From: Clostridiales bacterium
GTDB taxonomy: Bacteria > Bacillota > Clostridia > Saccharofermentanales > Saccharofermentanaceae
Direction: 5' to 3'
Length of the DNA: 64,000 nucleotides
Assembly: GCA_017545245.1 (NCBI GenBank)
Contig: JAFWPB010000026.1
Coordinates: forward strand, 1-64,000
Shown here: positions 15,426 through 24,498 of the stretch, in pieces
Layout of the letters: each line of letters starts with the position of its first letter
Numbering within the stretch: position 1 is the first letter of the stretch
Translations under genes and position numbers: made by a program
The notes under the pieces: model-generated
Databases searched by the model: none
Told to the model about the DNA's origin: nothing
The model's input: the letters and a program-made list of their open reading frames with translations, nothing else

Positions 15426-16715
15426 TTATCTTACTTTCGCAAAGCCTGCTTCAAGATCGGCGAGAATATCATCGATATGTTCTGTACCGATGGAGAGACG
15501 TACTGTGTTCGGCTTGATGCCCGCTTCGAGAAGCTCTTCTTCGGAAAGCTGGGAGTGTGTAGTGGATGCCGGATGGATAACAAGCGATTTCACATCCGCT
15601 ACATTCGCCAGCAAGGAGAACAGTTCGAGGCTCTCGGTAAATCTTCTGGCTACGTCTGCTCCGCCTTTGATCTCAAAAGTAAAGATCGAACCCGCACCGT
15701 TCTCGAAATAACGGGAGTACAGTTCTTTTTGCTTAGGATCTGCGGAAACGGCAGCCGGGTGATTGACACGCTCAACCTGAGGATGAGACTCCAGGAAACG
15801 AACGACTTTCAGTGCATTTTCCACGTGACGCTCAACACGGAGAGACAAAGTCTCGAGGCCCTGCAGAAGCAGGAAGGAGTTGAATGGTGAAATGGCAGCG
15901 CCCTGGTCACGAAGCAGCGTCGTACGAAGCTTGATGATATAAGCAAGATTGCCTACGGCCTGTGTAAATACAACGCCGTGATAGGACGGGTTCGGCTGGG
16001 AAAGACCCGGGAACTTATCGTTGGCAGCCCAGTCAAACTTGCCGCCATCAACGATGACGCCGCCCATTACTGTACCGTGGCCGCCGATAAACTTGGTCGC
16101 GGAGTGTACAACGATATCTGCACCATGCTCGATTGGACGGAGGAAGTAAGGTGTTGCAAATGTATTATCAACGATTAGCGGGATACCATGTGCATGAGCG
16201 ATCTTTGCGACTGCTTCGATATCAAGGATATCGGAATTCGGGTTACCGATCGTCTCAGCATAGAGGAGTTTTGTATTCTCCTGGATAGCTTTCTCGAAGT
16301 TCTGCGGATCAGAAGGATCTACAAACGAAGCGGAAATGCCCTGGTCTGCCAGTGTATGTTCAAAAAGGTTGAAAGAACCGCCATACAGGTTTTTGGATGA
16401 AACGATGTGATCGCCTGCTCTTGCGATGTTCTGGACTGCGTATGTGATTGCTGCTGCGCCAGAAGCTACTGCCAAAGCACCTACTCCGCCTTCAAGTGCT
16501 GCGATGCGCTGCTCAAAAACATCTGAAGTCGGGTTCATGAGACGTGTATAGATGTTTCCGCCTTCTGTGAGGCCAAAGCGGTTTGCTGCCTGTGCAGCAT
16601 CTTTAAAAACATAGGAAGTGGTGGCGTAAATCGGAACCGCACGTGCGTCGGTTGTCGGGTCTGCGTGTTCCTGGCCTACATGGATCTGCTTGGTTTCAAA
16701 TTTATAGTTACTCAT
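15426..16715 (-). CDS. metY: O-acetylhomoserine aminocarboxypropyltransferase (sulfhydrylase)
   Basis: A 429-residue Cys/Met-metabolism PLP enzyme. Length and the opening FETKQIHVGQEHADPTTDAR are typical of O-acetylhomoserine sulfhydrylase rather than cystathionine synthase. The PLP lysine is in VHSATKFIGGHGT (about 206-218); the cofactor contacts ASGAAAITYA (about 82-91) and DNTFATPYFLRP are present. It makes homocysteine from O-acetylhomoserine and sulfide. AAAAGGAG precedes the ATG. It is the first gene before cysK and has a 250-base leader with a possible Cys-codon upstream frame and a nested palindrome at its promoter. Confidence 0.92.
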   Translation of the reverse strand: MSNYKFETKQIHVGQEHADPTTDARAVPIYATTSYVFKDAAQAANRFGLTEGGNIYTRLMNPTSDVFEQRIAALEGGVGALAVASGAAAITYAVQNIARAGDHIVSSKNLYGGSFNLFEHTLADQGISASFVDPSDPQNFEKAIQENTKLLYAETIGNPNSDILDIEAVAKIAHAHGIPLIVDNTFATPYFLRPIEHGADIVVHSATKFIGGHGTVMGGVIVDGGKFDWAANDKFPGLSQPNPSYHGVVFTQAVGNLAYIIKLRTTLLRDQGAAISPFNSFLLLQGLETLSLRVERHVENALKVVRFLESHPQVERVNHPAAVSADPKQKELYSRYFENGAGSIFTFEIKGGADVARRFTESLELFSLLANVADVKSLVIHPASTTHSQLSEEELLEAGIKPNTVRLSIGTEHIDDILADLEAGFAKVR

Positions 16716-16810
16716 AATAAAAACTCCTTTTCAAATTGAATTTTAAGAATTACTGATCAACATGCCCTTGCCCATTCTTCATGGCAGGAGCACTTGCAAA
16801 CATTTCAGCA

Positions 16811-16891
16811 TCAATATGCCTTAGTTGTACAAAGACACATTCGTCCGTTACGGTAATTCTTGCGATTCAACTCGATAAGAAGTTGTGTCAT
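16811..16891 (-). CDS. Possible 26-residue leader peptide with a Cys-Leu-Cys segment upstream of metY
   Basis: In the metY-cysK leader, an ATG at 16891 opens a 26-codon frame ending at TGA 16811, containing MCLCTTKAY at its end. AAAGGA lies about 12 bases upstream. Two cysteine codons in a short frame ahead of sulfur genes could couple translation to cysteine supply, but the leader shows no clear alternative hairpins to my eye and the frame may be chance. Confidence 0.3.
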   Translation of the reverse strand: MTQLLIELNRKNYRNGRMCLCTTKAY

Positions 16892-16945
16892 ATGAATTCG
16901 ATTCCTTTCATCAGATGCGTTTCCGATAGTTTAATGTTTGCACAT

Positions 16946-17009
16946 TTACCTATCGGGCGACTAGGTTGATTGAATGATACAGTATTCAACCTAGTCTGTC
17001 AATAGGTAA
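16946..17009. promoter_or_regulatory. metY promoter within a nested two-part palindrome
   Basis: Promoter on the minus strand: TTGACA (16997-17002), 17-bp spacer, TATCAT (16974-16979). Two perfect nested inverted repeats surround it: TTACCTAT (16946-16953) with ATAGGTAA (17002-17009), and GACTAGGTTGA (16959-16969) with TCAACCTAGTC (16986-16996). The inner arm fills the spacer. It looks like an extended operator for a dimer-of-dimers repressor. The rest of the 16716-17098 gap is the metY leader plus about 90 bp without recognised features. Confidence 0.7.
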
Positions 17010-17098
17010 TTGCGAAAAGTTTTTTAATTTCCTGCTCTTCTCACAGAAACTGCGGTCAAATGCAGCGGGGGCAACGGCTTCGGCTTTTCGATCACGCT

Positions 17099-18127
17099 TT
17101 ATGAGACAGCTGTAAACTTCATGAGTAAAGCATCGTGATCGGACAGTTCCCTTTGCTTTATTGAAGGCTCCAGTAATGAAGTTCTTACCATTTCCGACTG
17201 ACTTGCAAACCGGTTTACAAACGCATAATCCAGAATATTCACAAGGCCCGTCGGTCGTGACATATCTTCCAGAATTTTCGTATCGCGCAGCATGATATTC
17301 AGTCTCAGGATCTTTTCTTCCATAGCTCCGCCAACGAAAGCATTCAAGTCACCGGCCAAACAGAATTTCATCATCCTGTCAGAATAATACTGAGCCAGAT
17401 CCAACAGTTCTTTCCACATCTTATCAGCCAGTTCAAAGCGATCCTGCTGCATGTTTATCACTTGTGGCGCCCATGCATTCAAATACACGTAATCATCTGT
17501 CTGAATCAGGTTATATCTCAGTTTGAATCCCGCTGTTTCGTGTTTCAAATGTATAGTTCGCATATTCGCCATATGCTTTCCCATAAGCGTGATACAAATG
17601 CAGCTGTTGTAGTCTTCTTTGTGATTATACGAGGCAGGAAGAACAACGTGATAGTACTTCCCTAGCTCCCTCATCAAGACGTTCAGGAATCTGTTTTCCT
17701 CACCGGTCCTGAATTCCTGCAGCATCAGTATGTCAGGCATGACTGTCTTAATCTGCTTTGCGATTTCTGCAATCCTTCTGGCAAAGTCTTTACTCACTGC
17801 CTTGTAGCCCTTTACGTTCAGGCTCACGGCCTCGCGTTCCTGCGGTTTGTTATACAGTTTCATCAATGCACAGATCAGCATCGAATACGAGACAAAAATG
17901 CCGAATACTGCTTTGATCTGCCGTTTGAGCGCTTGTAGGTATTCCAGGTTTTGCAGATCAAGCTTGACACCAACCTTTTTCCCGAAGTTGATGCTTTTGT
18001 CTTTAACCAGGCGTGGCCAAAAGCAGCCGGCACCGGTATTCTCTTTACGCACTGCGGTCAAGAGCCGGTTTACGGTAAGCGGAACGCACTGCATTTTGGC
18101 TGATAGTTTGATGCTGACAGTAACCAT
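17099..18127 (-). CDS. Endonuclease/exonuclease/phosphatase family protein
   Basis: About 342 residues from ATG 18127, which has AAGGAG 9 bases upstream. The open frame extends to 18334, but that part runs through short DNA repeats and is rejected. The C-terminal two-thirds shows the EEP fold: DILMLQEFRTG with the metal-binding Glu, CLAGDLNAFVGG with the catalytic Asp-Asn pair, and SDHDALLMKF at the end with the catalytic His. About 110 N-terminal residues include a hydrophobic stretch (AVFGIFVSYSMLICALM) and match nothing I know. The substrate could be DNA, RNA or a phosphoester. It stands alone on the minus strand. Confidence 0.7.
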   Translation of the reverse strand: MVTVSIKLSAKMQCVPLTVNRLLTAVRKENTGAGCFWPRLVKDKSINFGKKVGVKLDLQNLEYLQALKRQIKAVFGIFVSYSMLICALMKLYNKPQEREAVSLNVKGYKAVSKDFARRIAEIAKQIKTVMPDILMLQEFRTGEENRFLNVLMRELGKYYHVVLPASYNHKEDYNSCICITLMGKHMANMRTIHLKHETAGFKLRYNLIQTDDYVYLNAWAPQVINMQQDRFELADKMWKELLDLAQYYSDRMMKFCLAGDLNAFVGGAMEEKILRLNIMLRDTKILEDMSRPTGLVNILDYAFVNRFASQSEMVRTSLLEPSIKQRELSDHDALLMKFTAVS

Positions 18128-18273
18128 TCGAGTTTTCTCCTTCAGCACCATTGTAGCAACTTTTATGTTCGGCGAATTCGACAAAAAACGACAAAAGTGA
18201 CGCGCTTGCAAGATTTCACGTTCAAGTGCTTTTCGCGCAGGAGTTTGCGGGTTTTGAAATTTCTTCTGGGATT

Positions 18274-18521
18274 TCCAACCTAAGGCTATGTTTATATTTT
18301 TCCTCCCGATTTTTTCCAACCTAAGGTCACACATTCAAATCTCCACAAAAGAAAATCCAACCTAGGGTTGAATAAATAGGAGAAAGCACGATCATTTCCT
18401 TCACGTTCTGTCTGAAATCTTCCGTTTGGGGAGAATGCTTTCAAGTGTGGCAGAGAAAAATCCAACCTTGGGTTGGAAACGCAAAAGCGTTACTCTAGCG
18501 AAACAACGTTAGGTTGGAAAA
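18274..18521. repeat. Five copies of a TCCAACCT(A/T)(A/G)GG motif
   Basis: TCCAACCTAAGG occurs near 18274 and 18315, TCCAACCTAGGG near 18356, TCCAACCTTGGG near 18461, and an inverted copy (CGTTAGGTTGGA) near 18507-18518. Copies 3 and 4 extend into palindromes (CAACCTAGGGTTG; TCCAACCTTGGGTTGGA). Spacing is irregular. They fill the 485-bp gap between the EEP gene and the lipoprotein. The core resembles the inner arm of the metY palindrome. Confidence 0.65.
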
Positions 18522-18552
18522 ACGCAAGAACCACAAAGGAAGCAAGAAAAAA

Positions 18553-18577
18553 GCGCCAAGCAAAAAGCACTTGGCGC
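18553..18577 (-). terminator. Terminator of the DUF6273 lipoprotein gene
   Basis: GCGCCAAG pairs perfectly with CTTGGCGC around a 9-base loop. On the minus strand a run of six T follows. Confidence 0.85.
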
Positions 18578-18612
18578 ATCATTTGTCTTAAGTTTTACAC
18601 TGAAACAGTTTT

Positions 18613-19284
18613 TCAGCTGAGTTTTACCCACATGGCCGGGCGTACGCCGTAGCCTTCGTAGTAGACGTTATAGCCGGAATTAAGGATATACCCGATATCG
18701 CGGACGCAAACGGCCGAATGCACATCACGGCCCGGAGAACGGAGCCACCACGGCGCACAGCCTTCAGATGATCCTTTCATGGAGACCATGATTCCCTTGT
18801 CGAGCGCATAGCTGGTCGGCTTGGCACGTCGCTCTTTACTGCCGGCAAACAGAGAATCGGCCTCATCGTAGCTCAGCAGGAATACCTTGTCAGACGTATC
18901 GTTGCCACCTGGAATGCCATATGCGATATTATCTGGGTTCTTGAGTTTTGTCGTGAGGATCTTGTTCTGCTCTTCTTTGTTGAACGAGGTGGAGTAAAAC
19001 TCATTATTCAGCCACTCCCGCAACCAGCACTCCTCCCAGGTTACAGCGCTGGCATCCTGGTTATAAGGAAGCATATCCAGAATATACTTGCTGATGACCA
19101 GAGCATCTCCATCATCATTCATATCTAGAACGATCCACTCGATGGGATTATTACCGTATTTTCCCATCGTCATCTCATCGCCGATATTCACATTCACTTT
19201 CGGGGGTCTGGGTGGACAGCCACACAAAGACACACCTAGTGCCGCGATCAGTATTACTGACAAAACACGTTTCCACATAGTCAC
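18613..19284 (-). CDS. DUF6273 domain lipoprotein
   Basis: A secreted lipoprotein of about 223 residues. The signal peptide ends in the lipobox LCGC (about 20-24). The mature part carries the DUF6273 pattern: EWIVLDMN, ITSK-like strand, TWEECWLREWLNNEFY, DKVFLLSYDEAD, WWLRSPG and the final VRPAMWV. These domains are distantly related to formylglycine-generating-enzyme/C-type-lectin-like folds and their function is unknown. GGAGG lies 9 bases before GTG 19284 and 15 before ATG 19278, so the GTG may be the start. It is a single gene; a second family member is at 53849-54739. Confidence 0.78.
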   Translation of the reverse strand: MTMWKRVLSVILIAALGVSLCGCPPRPPKVNVNIGDEMTMGKYGNNPIEWIVLDMNDDGDALVISKYILDMLPYNQDASAVTWEECWLREWLNNEFYSTSFNKEEQNKILTTKLKNPDNIAYGIPGGNDTSDKVFLLSYDEADSLFAGSKERRAKPTSYALDKGIMVSMKGSSEGCAPWWLRSPGRDVHSAVCVRDIGYILNSGYNVYYEGYGVRPAMWVKLS

Positions 19285-19364
19285 TTGATCATTCCTCCGA
19301 AAAAGAATCGCTACGCGTTACATTCTATCCTTTCGAAAGTATAACACATTTTGACAGTTTCGGA

Positions 19365-20135
19365 TTAATCCAAAGCTTCTTTCATGCTGCGTACGAATTC
19401 TCCAACATGAGAAGGCGCTTCTTTCCCGTACTCTCCAATGATACGGACAATGGCCGAGCCAACGATGACACCATCTGCCACCTTTGACATCTCAGAAGCC
19501 TGTTCGGGATTTGAGATTCCAAAACCGATTGCGCATGGAACATCCGTTACTTCACGGATCTTCTCCACGACTTTGGAAAGATCGGAGGAAAAAGACGAGC
19601 GCACACCGGTCACACCCATACTGGATACGATATAGATAAAGCCCTTGGCTTCTTTGGCGATCATGGTAACACGGTCTTCCGAAGTAGGCGCAACCATGGA
19701 GATCAGGTCGACATCGTACTTCTCACAGAAAGGTTCGAACTCTTCCTTTTCTTCATAAGGGATATCCGGAAGGATCAAGCCGTCGATACCGATTTCTTTG
19801 CATGTACTGATGAATCTTTCCGCCCCGTAAGAAAAGACTACATTGGCATACGTCATGAATACCATCGGAATCGTAACTTCCTGACGGATTTTTTTTACCA
19901 GGTCGAAAACTTTGTCCGTCGTGATGCCGCCGGAAAGTGCACGGATATTAGCACCTTGGATCACCGGACCTTCTGCTGTCGGGTCCGAAAAAGGAATACC
20001 CAGCTCGATCAGGTCCGCTCCATTCTTGGCCGCTTCAAGAACGACTTTATATGTGGTCTCCGTATCCGGATCACCACAGGTTATGAAAGGAATAAATGCT
20101 TTTCCGTTTTGAAAAGCTTCTCTTATCTTACTCAT
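19365..20135 (-). CDS. trpA: Tryptophan synthase alpha chain
   Basis: A TIM-barrel subunit of 256 residues cleaving indole-3-glycerol phosphate to indole. The family block [12 protein letters not shown] (about 17-28) is present, with the catalytic Glu in [19 protein letters not shown] and the catalytic Asp in [14 protein letters not shown]; the phosphate loop GFGISNPEQ and VGSAIV follow. ATG 20135 overlaps the trpB stop by 8 bases; the open frame to 20207 lies inside trpB and is rejected. It is the last gene of the trp operon. No clear terminator is seen behind it. Confidence 0.94.
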   Translation of the reverse strand: MSKIREAFQNGKAFIPFITCGDPDTETTYKVVLEAAKNGADLIELGIPFSDPTAEGPVIQGANIRALSGGITTDKVFDLVKKIRQEVTIPMVFMTYANVVFSYGAERFISTCKEIGIDGLILPDIPYEEKEEFEPFCEKYDVDLISMVAPTSEDRVTMIAKEAKGFIYIVSSMGVTGVRSSFSSDLSKVVEKIREVTDVPCAIGFGISNPEQASEMSKVADGVIVGSAIVRIIGEYGKEAPSHVGEFVRSMKEALD

Positions 20136-21318
20136 AGATGTTTTCTCCTCTATATCTGGCAATGGCCGCACAGTCTTTGTCGCCTCTTCCGGAAACCGTA
20201 ACAACAATGATTTTATCTTTGTCCATGGTCGGTGCGATCTTCATGGCATGCGCAATTGCATGCGAAGACTCGATGGCCGGAATGATTCCCTCTGTTCTGG
20301 AAAGGTACTCAAACGCTTCCACCGCTTCGTCATCCGTGACCGGTACATACGATGCTCTGCCGATATCGTGCAGATATGCGTGTTCCGGACCTACACCTGG
20401 ATAATCCAGACCCGCCGAGATTGAATAGACTGGCGCGATCTGTCCGTACTCGTCCTGACAGAAATAAGACTTCATTCCGTGGAAAATACCCAGTTTTCCG
20501 GTATTCACAGTTGCCGCGGTTTCAAAGGTGTCGATACCTCTTCCCGCCGCTTCGCAGCCGATCAGCTGTACATCCTTATCCTCGATGAAGTGGTAGAAAG
20601 AACCGATCGCATTACTGCCGCCGCCGACACATGCCATTACGACATCCGGCAGGCGTCCTTCTTTCTCCAGCATCTGCTCCTTGATTTCCTTGGAGATCAC
20701 CGCCTGGAAATCACGCACGATCGTCGGGAACGGATGCGGACCCATGACCGAACCCAGACAGTAGTGCGTATCCGCGACTCGTGTCGTCCACTCACGCATG
20801 GCCTCAGATACAGCATCTTTCAACGTCGCCGTTCCGGTTTTGACCGGCACGACCGAAGCCCCGAGAAGTTTCATACGATACACATTCAGTGCCTGTCTCT
20901 TCGTATCTTCCTCGCCCATGAACACGACACATTCCATGCCCATCAACGCAGCCGCCGTAGCCGTAGCCACACCATGCTGGCCGGCACCGGTCTCAGCGAT
21001 CAGGCGGGTCTTCCCCATCTTCTTCGCCAAAAGCGCTTGCCCAAGTACGTTATTCACCTTATGTGCACCGGTATGGTTCAAATCTTCTCTCTTCAGATAA
21101 ATCTTCGCGCCACCCAGATCCTCGGTCATCTTCTTCGCAAAATATAAAAGAGACGGACGATTGGCATATTCATTAAAGAGCGTCGCCAGCTCCGCCTGAA
21201 ACTCCGGATCATTCTTATAATGGTTGTACGCCGTCTCGAGTTCATTTATTGCATTCATCAGTGTCTCCGGGACATACTGCCCGCCGTGCACACCGAATCT
21301 TCCTGCTTGATTTGTCAT
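20128..21318 (-). CDS. trpB: Tryptophan synthase beta chain (TrpB1)
   Basis: A 396-residue PLP enzyme joining indole and serine. It opens with [16 protein letters not shown]; the PLP lysine is in [16 protein letters not shown] (about 81-96), the catalytic Glu in [13 protein letters not shown] (about 108-120) and the glycine loop in [10 protein letters not shown] (about 230-239). Standard length. AAGGAGG precedes the ATG. It forms the alpha2-beta2 complex with TrpA, encoded next and overlapping by 8 bases. This is the operon paralogue; a TrpB2-type gene lies at 9.2 kb. Confidence 0.95.
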   Translation of the reverse strand: MTNQAGRFGVHGGQYVPETLMNAINELETAYNHYKNDPEFQAELATLFNEYANRPSLLYFAKKMTEDLGGAKIYLKREDLNHTGAHKVNNVLGQALLAKKMGKTRLIAETGAGQHGVATATAAALMGMECVVFMGEEDTKRQALNVYRMKLLGASVVPVKTGTATLKDAVSEAMREWTTRVADTHYCLGSVMGPHPFPTIVRDFQAVISKEIKEQMLEKEGRLPDVVMACVGGGSNAIGSFYHFIEDKDVQLIGCEAAGRGIDTFETAATVNTGKLGIFHGMKSYFCQDEYGQIAPVYSISAGLDYPGVGPEHAYLHDIGRASYVPVTDDEAVEAFEYLSRTEGIIPAIESSHAIAHAMKIAPTMDKDKIIVVTVSGRGDKDCAAIARYRGENIYE

Positions 21319-21338
21319 CTTTCGTCCTCCTTGCCGAT

Positions 21339-21995
21339 TTACTCAGCTAGATTACTATTTAACCACACATTCCGTATAAAAAGCACTATCTTTTCGGCTT
21401 TTTTCTTTCCTTTTTCTCCGTCCTTCTCCTCGACCCCGGAGCTCGTATCCACGCACCACGGGTTGATCCGGGCCACACTTTCGCCCACATTCACCGGGTC
21501 GAGCCCGCCTGCCAGAATAAACGGCCGCGTCATATTCTGTAGAAGTGACCAGTCAAAAGTCTTCCCTGTCCCACCAATTCCGGAATCCAGAAGCACCATA
21601 TCCGCCGGACTTCTCCGCGCTTTTTCTATCTCTTCCGCGCCACGAACCAGAAACACTTTCCAGATGCCCGCATCTTCCGGAATCTTCTCCCGAAGCGATG
21701 CGATATACTCCTCCGTTTCGTCACCATGAAGCTGTGCGATATCAATGATTCCCTTATTAAAAAGGTCCGCGATATATTCGATACTGTCATCAACAAAAAC
21801 CCCGACAAACTTCGGTTTCTTCGCCTCACCGGCAAGTCCTGCCAGAACCTTCCCACGGATCGCCAGAACGTCCTCCGGACGCACCGATCTTCCGAAACCC
21901 GCGCTCAGGATAAAGCCGAGAAAGTCAGCACCTTCCCACGCCGCCGTCATCGCATCCTCGAAGTATTTTAACCCACAGATCTTGATTCGCGTCAT
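21339..21995 (-). CDS. trpF: Phosphoribosylanthranilate isomerase
   Basis: A 218-residue TIM-barrel isomerase. The catalytic Cys is in [11 protein letters not shown] (about 5-15), [17 protein letters not shown] follows with the RSV signature, [13 protein letters not shown] is in the middle, the catalytic Asp is in [17 protein letters not shown] (about 133-149), and [12 protein letters not shown] ends the substrate site. GAGGTGG precedes the ATG. It sits between trpC and trpB, 20-24 bp from each. Slightly longer than average, with a Lys-rich C-terminal extension. Confidence 0.93.
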   Translation of the reverse strand: MTRIKICGLKYFEDAMTAAWEGADFLGFILSAGFGRSVRPEDVLAIRGKVLAGLAGEAKKPKFVGVFVDDSIEYIADLFNKGIIDIAQLHGDETEEYIASLREKIPEDAGIWKVFLVRGAEEIEKARRSPADMVLLDSGIGGTGKTFDWSLLQNMTRPFILAGGLDPVNVGESVARINPWCVDTSSGVEEKDGEKGKKKAEKIVLFIRNVWLNSNLAE

Positions 21996-22018
21996 CTTCC
22001 ACCTCGGTATAAAGATTC

Positions 22019-22825
22019 CTACTGTCCCAGCAGCTGTGCAACAAAAGCCGACTTGTCTGGGCTCTTCATGATCGCTTCACCGATCAGGATCGCATTGACG
22101 TTTTCTTTCTCCAAAGCCTCAACATCTTCCCGACTGTGCACGCCACTTTCGGCAACGAAAACCACATCGGCCGGAATCTTCTCACGAAGCCGCAGGCAGT
22201 TCTGCGGGTCCACGTGGAAGTTTTTGAGATCACGGTTATTCACACCGATGATATGCGCACCAGCCAAAAGAGCCATCTCCACTTCCGCCTCATCGTGTGC
22301 TTCGACCAGCGCCGAAAGATGTAGCGTATCGCAGAGCGCGTGATACTTTTTCAAAGTCGGAAGATCCAGGATCGAGCAGATCAGCAACACCGCTGAGGCA
22401 CCCGCCAGCTTGGCTTCGTAGATCATGTACTCATCCACCGTAAAGTCTTTACGAAGACATGGAATGGAGACATTCGCCGCGATTTCCTTCAGATAAGAAA
22501 GATCGCCCAGAAACCACTGTGGCTCCGTCAGAACCGAGATCGCCGAAGCACCGGCTTTCTCATAATCTTTCGCAATCTGAAGATACGGAAAATCTTCTGC
22601 GATAATGCCCTTGGACGGCGATGCTTTCTTGCATTCACAGATCAGGGACATGCCCGGCTTACGAAGTGCCGCCTCAAAAGGCAGGATTTTCTCCACGCCC
22701 GTAGCCGTTTCATTCTCGGCCATTTCCATCGCAAGTGCCCGCACGGTCTCCAGCGGCATCTTTTCTTTCGCCATACGTACACGTTCACGTGTTGCTTCTG
22801 CAATTGTATCCAGGATTGTACTCAT
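22019..22825 (-). CDS. trpC: Indole-3-glycerol phosphate synthase
   Basis: A 268-residue TIM-barrel enzyme. Signature motifs are LICECKKASPSKGII (catalytic Lys), YEKAGASAISVLTEPQWFLG, LRKDFTVDEYMIYEAK, ALVEAHDEAEVEMAL, IIGVNNRDLKNF and VAESGVHSREDV. I place the start at ATG 22825 (MSTILDTIAEA), with AGAGAGAAG upstream; seven additional in-frame codons to 22846 are possible. It follows trpD by about 75 bp and precedes trpF by 24 bp. Confidence 0.94.
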   Translation of the reverse strand: MSTILDTIAEATRERVRMAKEKMPLETVRALAMEMAENETATGVEKILPFEAALRKPGMSLICECKKASPSKGIIAEDFPYLQIAKDYEKAGASAISVLTEPQWFLGDLSYLKEIAANVSIPCLRKDFTVDEYMIYEAKLAGASAVLLICSILDLPTLKKYHALCDTLHLSALVEAHDEAEVEMALLAGAHIIGVNNRDLKNFHVDPQNCLRLREKIPADVVFVAESGVHSREDVEALEKENVNAILIGEAIMKSPDKSAFVAQLLGQ

Positions 22826-22900
22826 CTTTTCTTCTCTCTTTATCATACTGTCAGGGCTCGTCTAACCCATGGGGACTCGTCTAACTTATTCACGTCCGGC

Positions 22901-23923
22901 TTACTTATTGGACTCTTCAATGAAGGACTCCATTGCCTTCAGGGCCGAACCATTATCGATCAGCTCCGCTGCCAGCTTCACACCTTCTGCAATGGAAGAA
23001 GCCTTACCACCGATATAGATTGCTGCGCCGGCATTCATGAGGACCGCATTTCTCTTCGGTCCCAGGATCTTGCCGGCAAGGATGTCACGTGTGATCTGTG
23101 CATTCTCCTCCGGTGTACCACCTACGAGCTCCTCTTTCTTACAACGCTCAAAACCGAAATCTTCCGGACGGATCGCGTAGCTGGCGAACTGTCCGTTATC
23201 CAGTTCGCAGACCAGTGTCTCCGAAGACATAGAGATCTCATCGAGCTTATCCATACCGTACACAACGAGGGCACGTCTGACACCCAGATTCTTCAGAACA
23301 CGGGCCACCGTTTCAACAAGATATCCGTCGTACACGCCCAGAAGGAAATACTCCGGAGATGCCGGGTTCGTAAGAGGCCCAAGGATGTTAAACACAGTAC
23401 GGAAACCAAGTTCTTTGCGGATCGGTCCGACATACTTCATCGCACTGTGATACTTCTGTGCAAACAAGAAAGCAAAACCACTCTTCTCGAGGAGGCCGGC
23501 AACATTCTCCGGTTCGATGGAAATATTCGCACCGAGCGCCTCGAGGCAGTCTGCTGTACCGGACTTAGAGGAAGCGGCACGGTTACCATGCTTTGCAACC
23601 TTGATGCCGGAAGCCGCAATAACGAAAGCCGAAGTGGTAGAGATGTTGAAGCTCTGTGCTCCGTCTCCGCCTGTACCAACGATTTCGAGCACTTCCATAC
23701 CCGGATGCGGAGCGACTGTCGCCTTGCTTCTCATCGCCGCTGCACAGCCCGAGATCTCATCGATGGTCTCCGCACGTGCGCTCTTTGTAGAAAGTGCAGC
23801 CAGGAATGCCGCATTCTGTGTCGCTGTCGTCTTTCCGCTCATGATTTCATCCATGACGGTGTACGCTTCCTGATACGTTAAATCTTCTTTGTTTACGATC
23901 TTGATAATACCTTCTTTAATCAT
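22901..23923 (-). CDS. trpD: Anthranilate phosphoribosyltransferase
   Basis: A 340-residue enzyme transferring phosphoribose from PRPP to anthranilate. The PRPP loop [14 protein letters not shown] (about 85-98), [21 protein letters not shown] (about 109 on) and the metal site region of MDKLDEIS are present. ATG 23923 overlaps the trpG stop as ATGA, giving translational coupling of the amidotransferase and transferase. It is the third gene of the operon; standard length. Confidence 0.95.
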   Translation of the reverse strand: MIKEGIIKIVNKEDLTYQEAYTVMDEIMSGKTTATQNAAFLAALSTKSARAETIDEISGCAAAMRSKATVAPHPGMEVLEIVGTGGDGAQSFNISTTSAFVIAASGIKVAKHGNRAASSKSGTADCLEALGANISIEPENVAGLLEKSGFAFLFAQKYHSAMKYVGPIRKELGFRTVFNILGPLTNPASPEYFLLGVYDGYLVETVARVLKNLGVRRALVVYGMDKLDEISMSSETLVCELDNGQFASYAIRPEDFGFERCKKEELVGGTPEENAQITRDILAGKILGPKRNAVLMNAGAAIYIGGKASSIAEGVKLAAELIDNGSALKAMESFIEESNK

Positions 23924-24498
23924 TGCTTTTTACCTCTCTCAATAAAGTTTTTCAATATCTGCATTCCGTCCGGTGTCATGATCGATTCCGGATGGAACTG
24001 AACGCCGTATACACTGTATGTTTCATGCTCGACAGCCATGATCTCGCCGTCATCTGTTTTCGCCGTGATTTTCAGGCAGGATGGCATCGTCTCTTCGATG
24101 GCCGCCAGCGAGTGGTATCTTGCCACATCGATCTCTTCCTCCATCTGCTGGAAAAGAACTGTCGCCGTGTCTATCTTCACCCGGGATTGTTTGCCGTGCA
24201 TCAGTTCTTTTGCATAAGAAACGGTTGCGCCGTATGCTTCGCAGATCGACTGATGACCCAGGCACACGCCGAGGATCGGATACTTGCTGCCAAGCTTTTT
24301 CACCACCTCGATGCAGACACCCGCATCGGAAGGCTTTCCCGGCCCTGGGGAAAGGATGATGCCTTGCGGATCAAGAGCATCGATCTCTTCCACGGTCAGT
24401 TCGTTATTGCGGATCACCTTGATATCCGGCTCGATCGTACCGACCAGTTGGAAAAGGTTGTAAGAAAAGCTGTCGTAATTATCGATAAGAAGAATCAT
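23920..24498 (-). CDS. trpG: Anthranilate synthase component II (glutamine amidotransferase)
   Basis: 192 residues from ATG 24498 ([14 protein letters not shown]), 4 bases overlapping the trpE stop, with GAGGAGGTGG upstream; a longer frame to 24558 lies inside trpE. The class I amidotransferase triad is visible: Cys in [10 protein letters not shown] (about 80), His and Glu in VQFHPESIM (about 170). It supplies ammonia from glutamine to TrpE. In Bacillota such a subunit can also serve p-aminobenzoate synthesis, but its position in the trp operon settles its main role. Confidence 0.95.
   Translation of the reverse strand: MILLIDNYDSFSYNLFQLVGTIEPDIKVIRNNELTVEEIDALDPQGIILSPGPGKPSDAGVCIEVVKKLGSKYPILGVCLGHQSICEAYGATVSYAKELMHGKQSRVKIDTATVLFQQMEEEIDVARYHSLAAIEETMPSCLKITAKTDDGEIMAVEHETYSVYGVQFHPESIMTPDGMQILKNFIERGKKQ

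Noticed and set aside
16716-16945. SAM riboswitch or T-box in the metY leader
   Set aside because: A CTTATCGAG-like start is present, but the conserved core of SAM-I (GAGGTGGAGGGA) and the T-box GGTGGNACCGCG are missing.
18128-18334. N-terminal extension of the EEP-family gene
   Set aside because: It is the translation of the TCCAACCT repeats and their flanks and lacks a ribosome site; ATG 18127 has AAGGAG.
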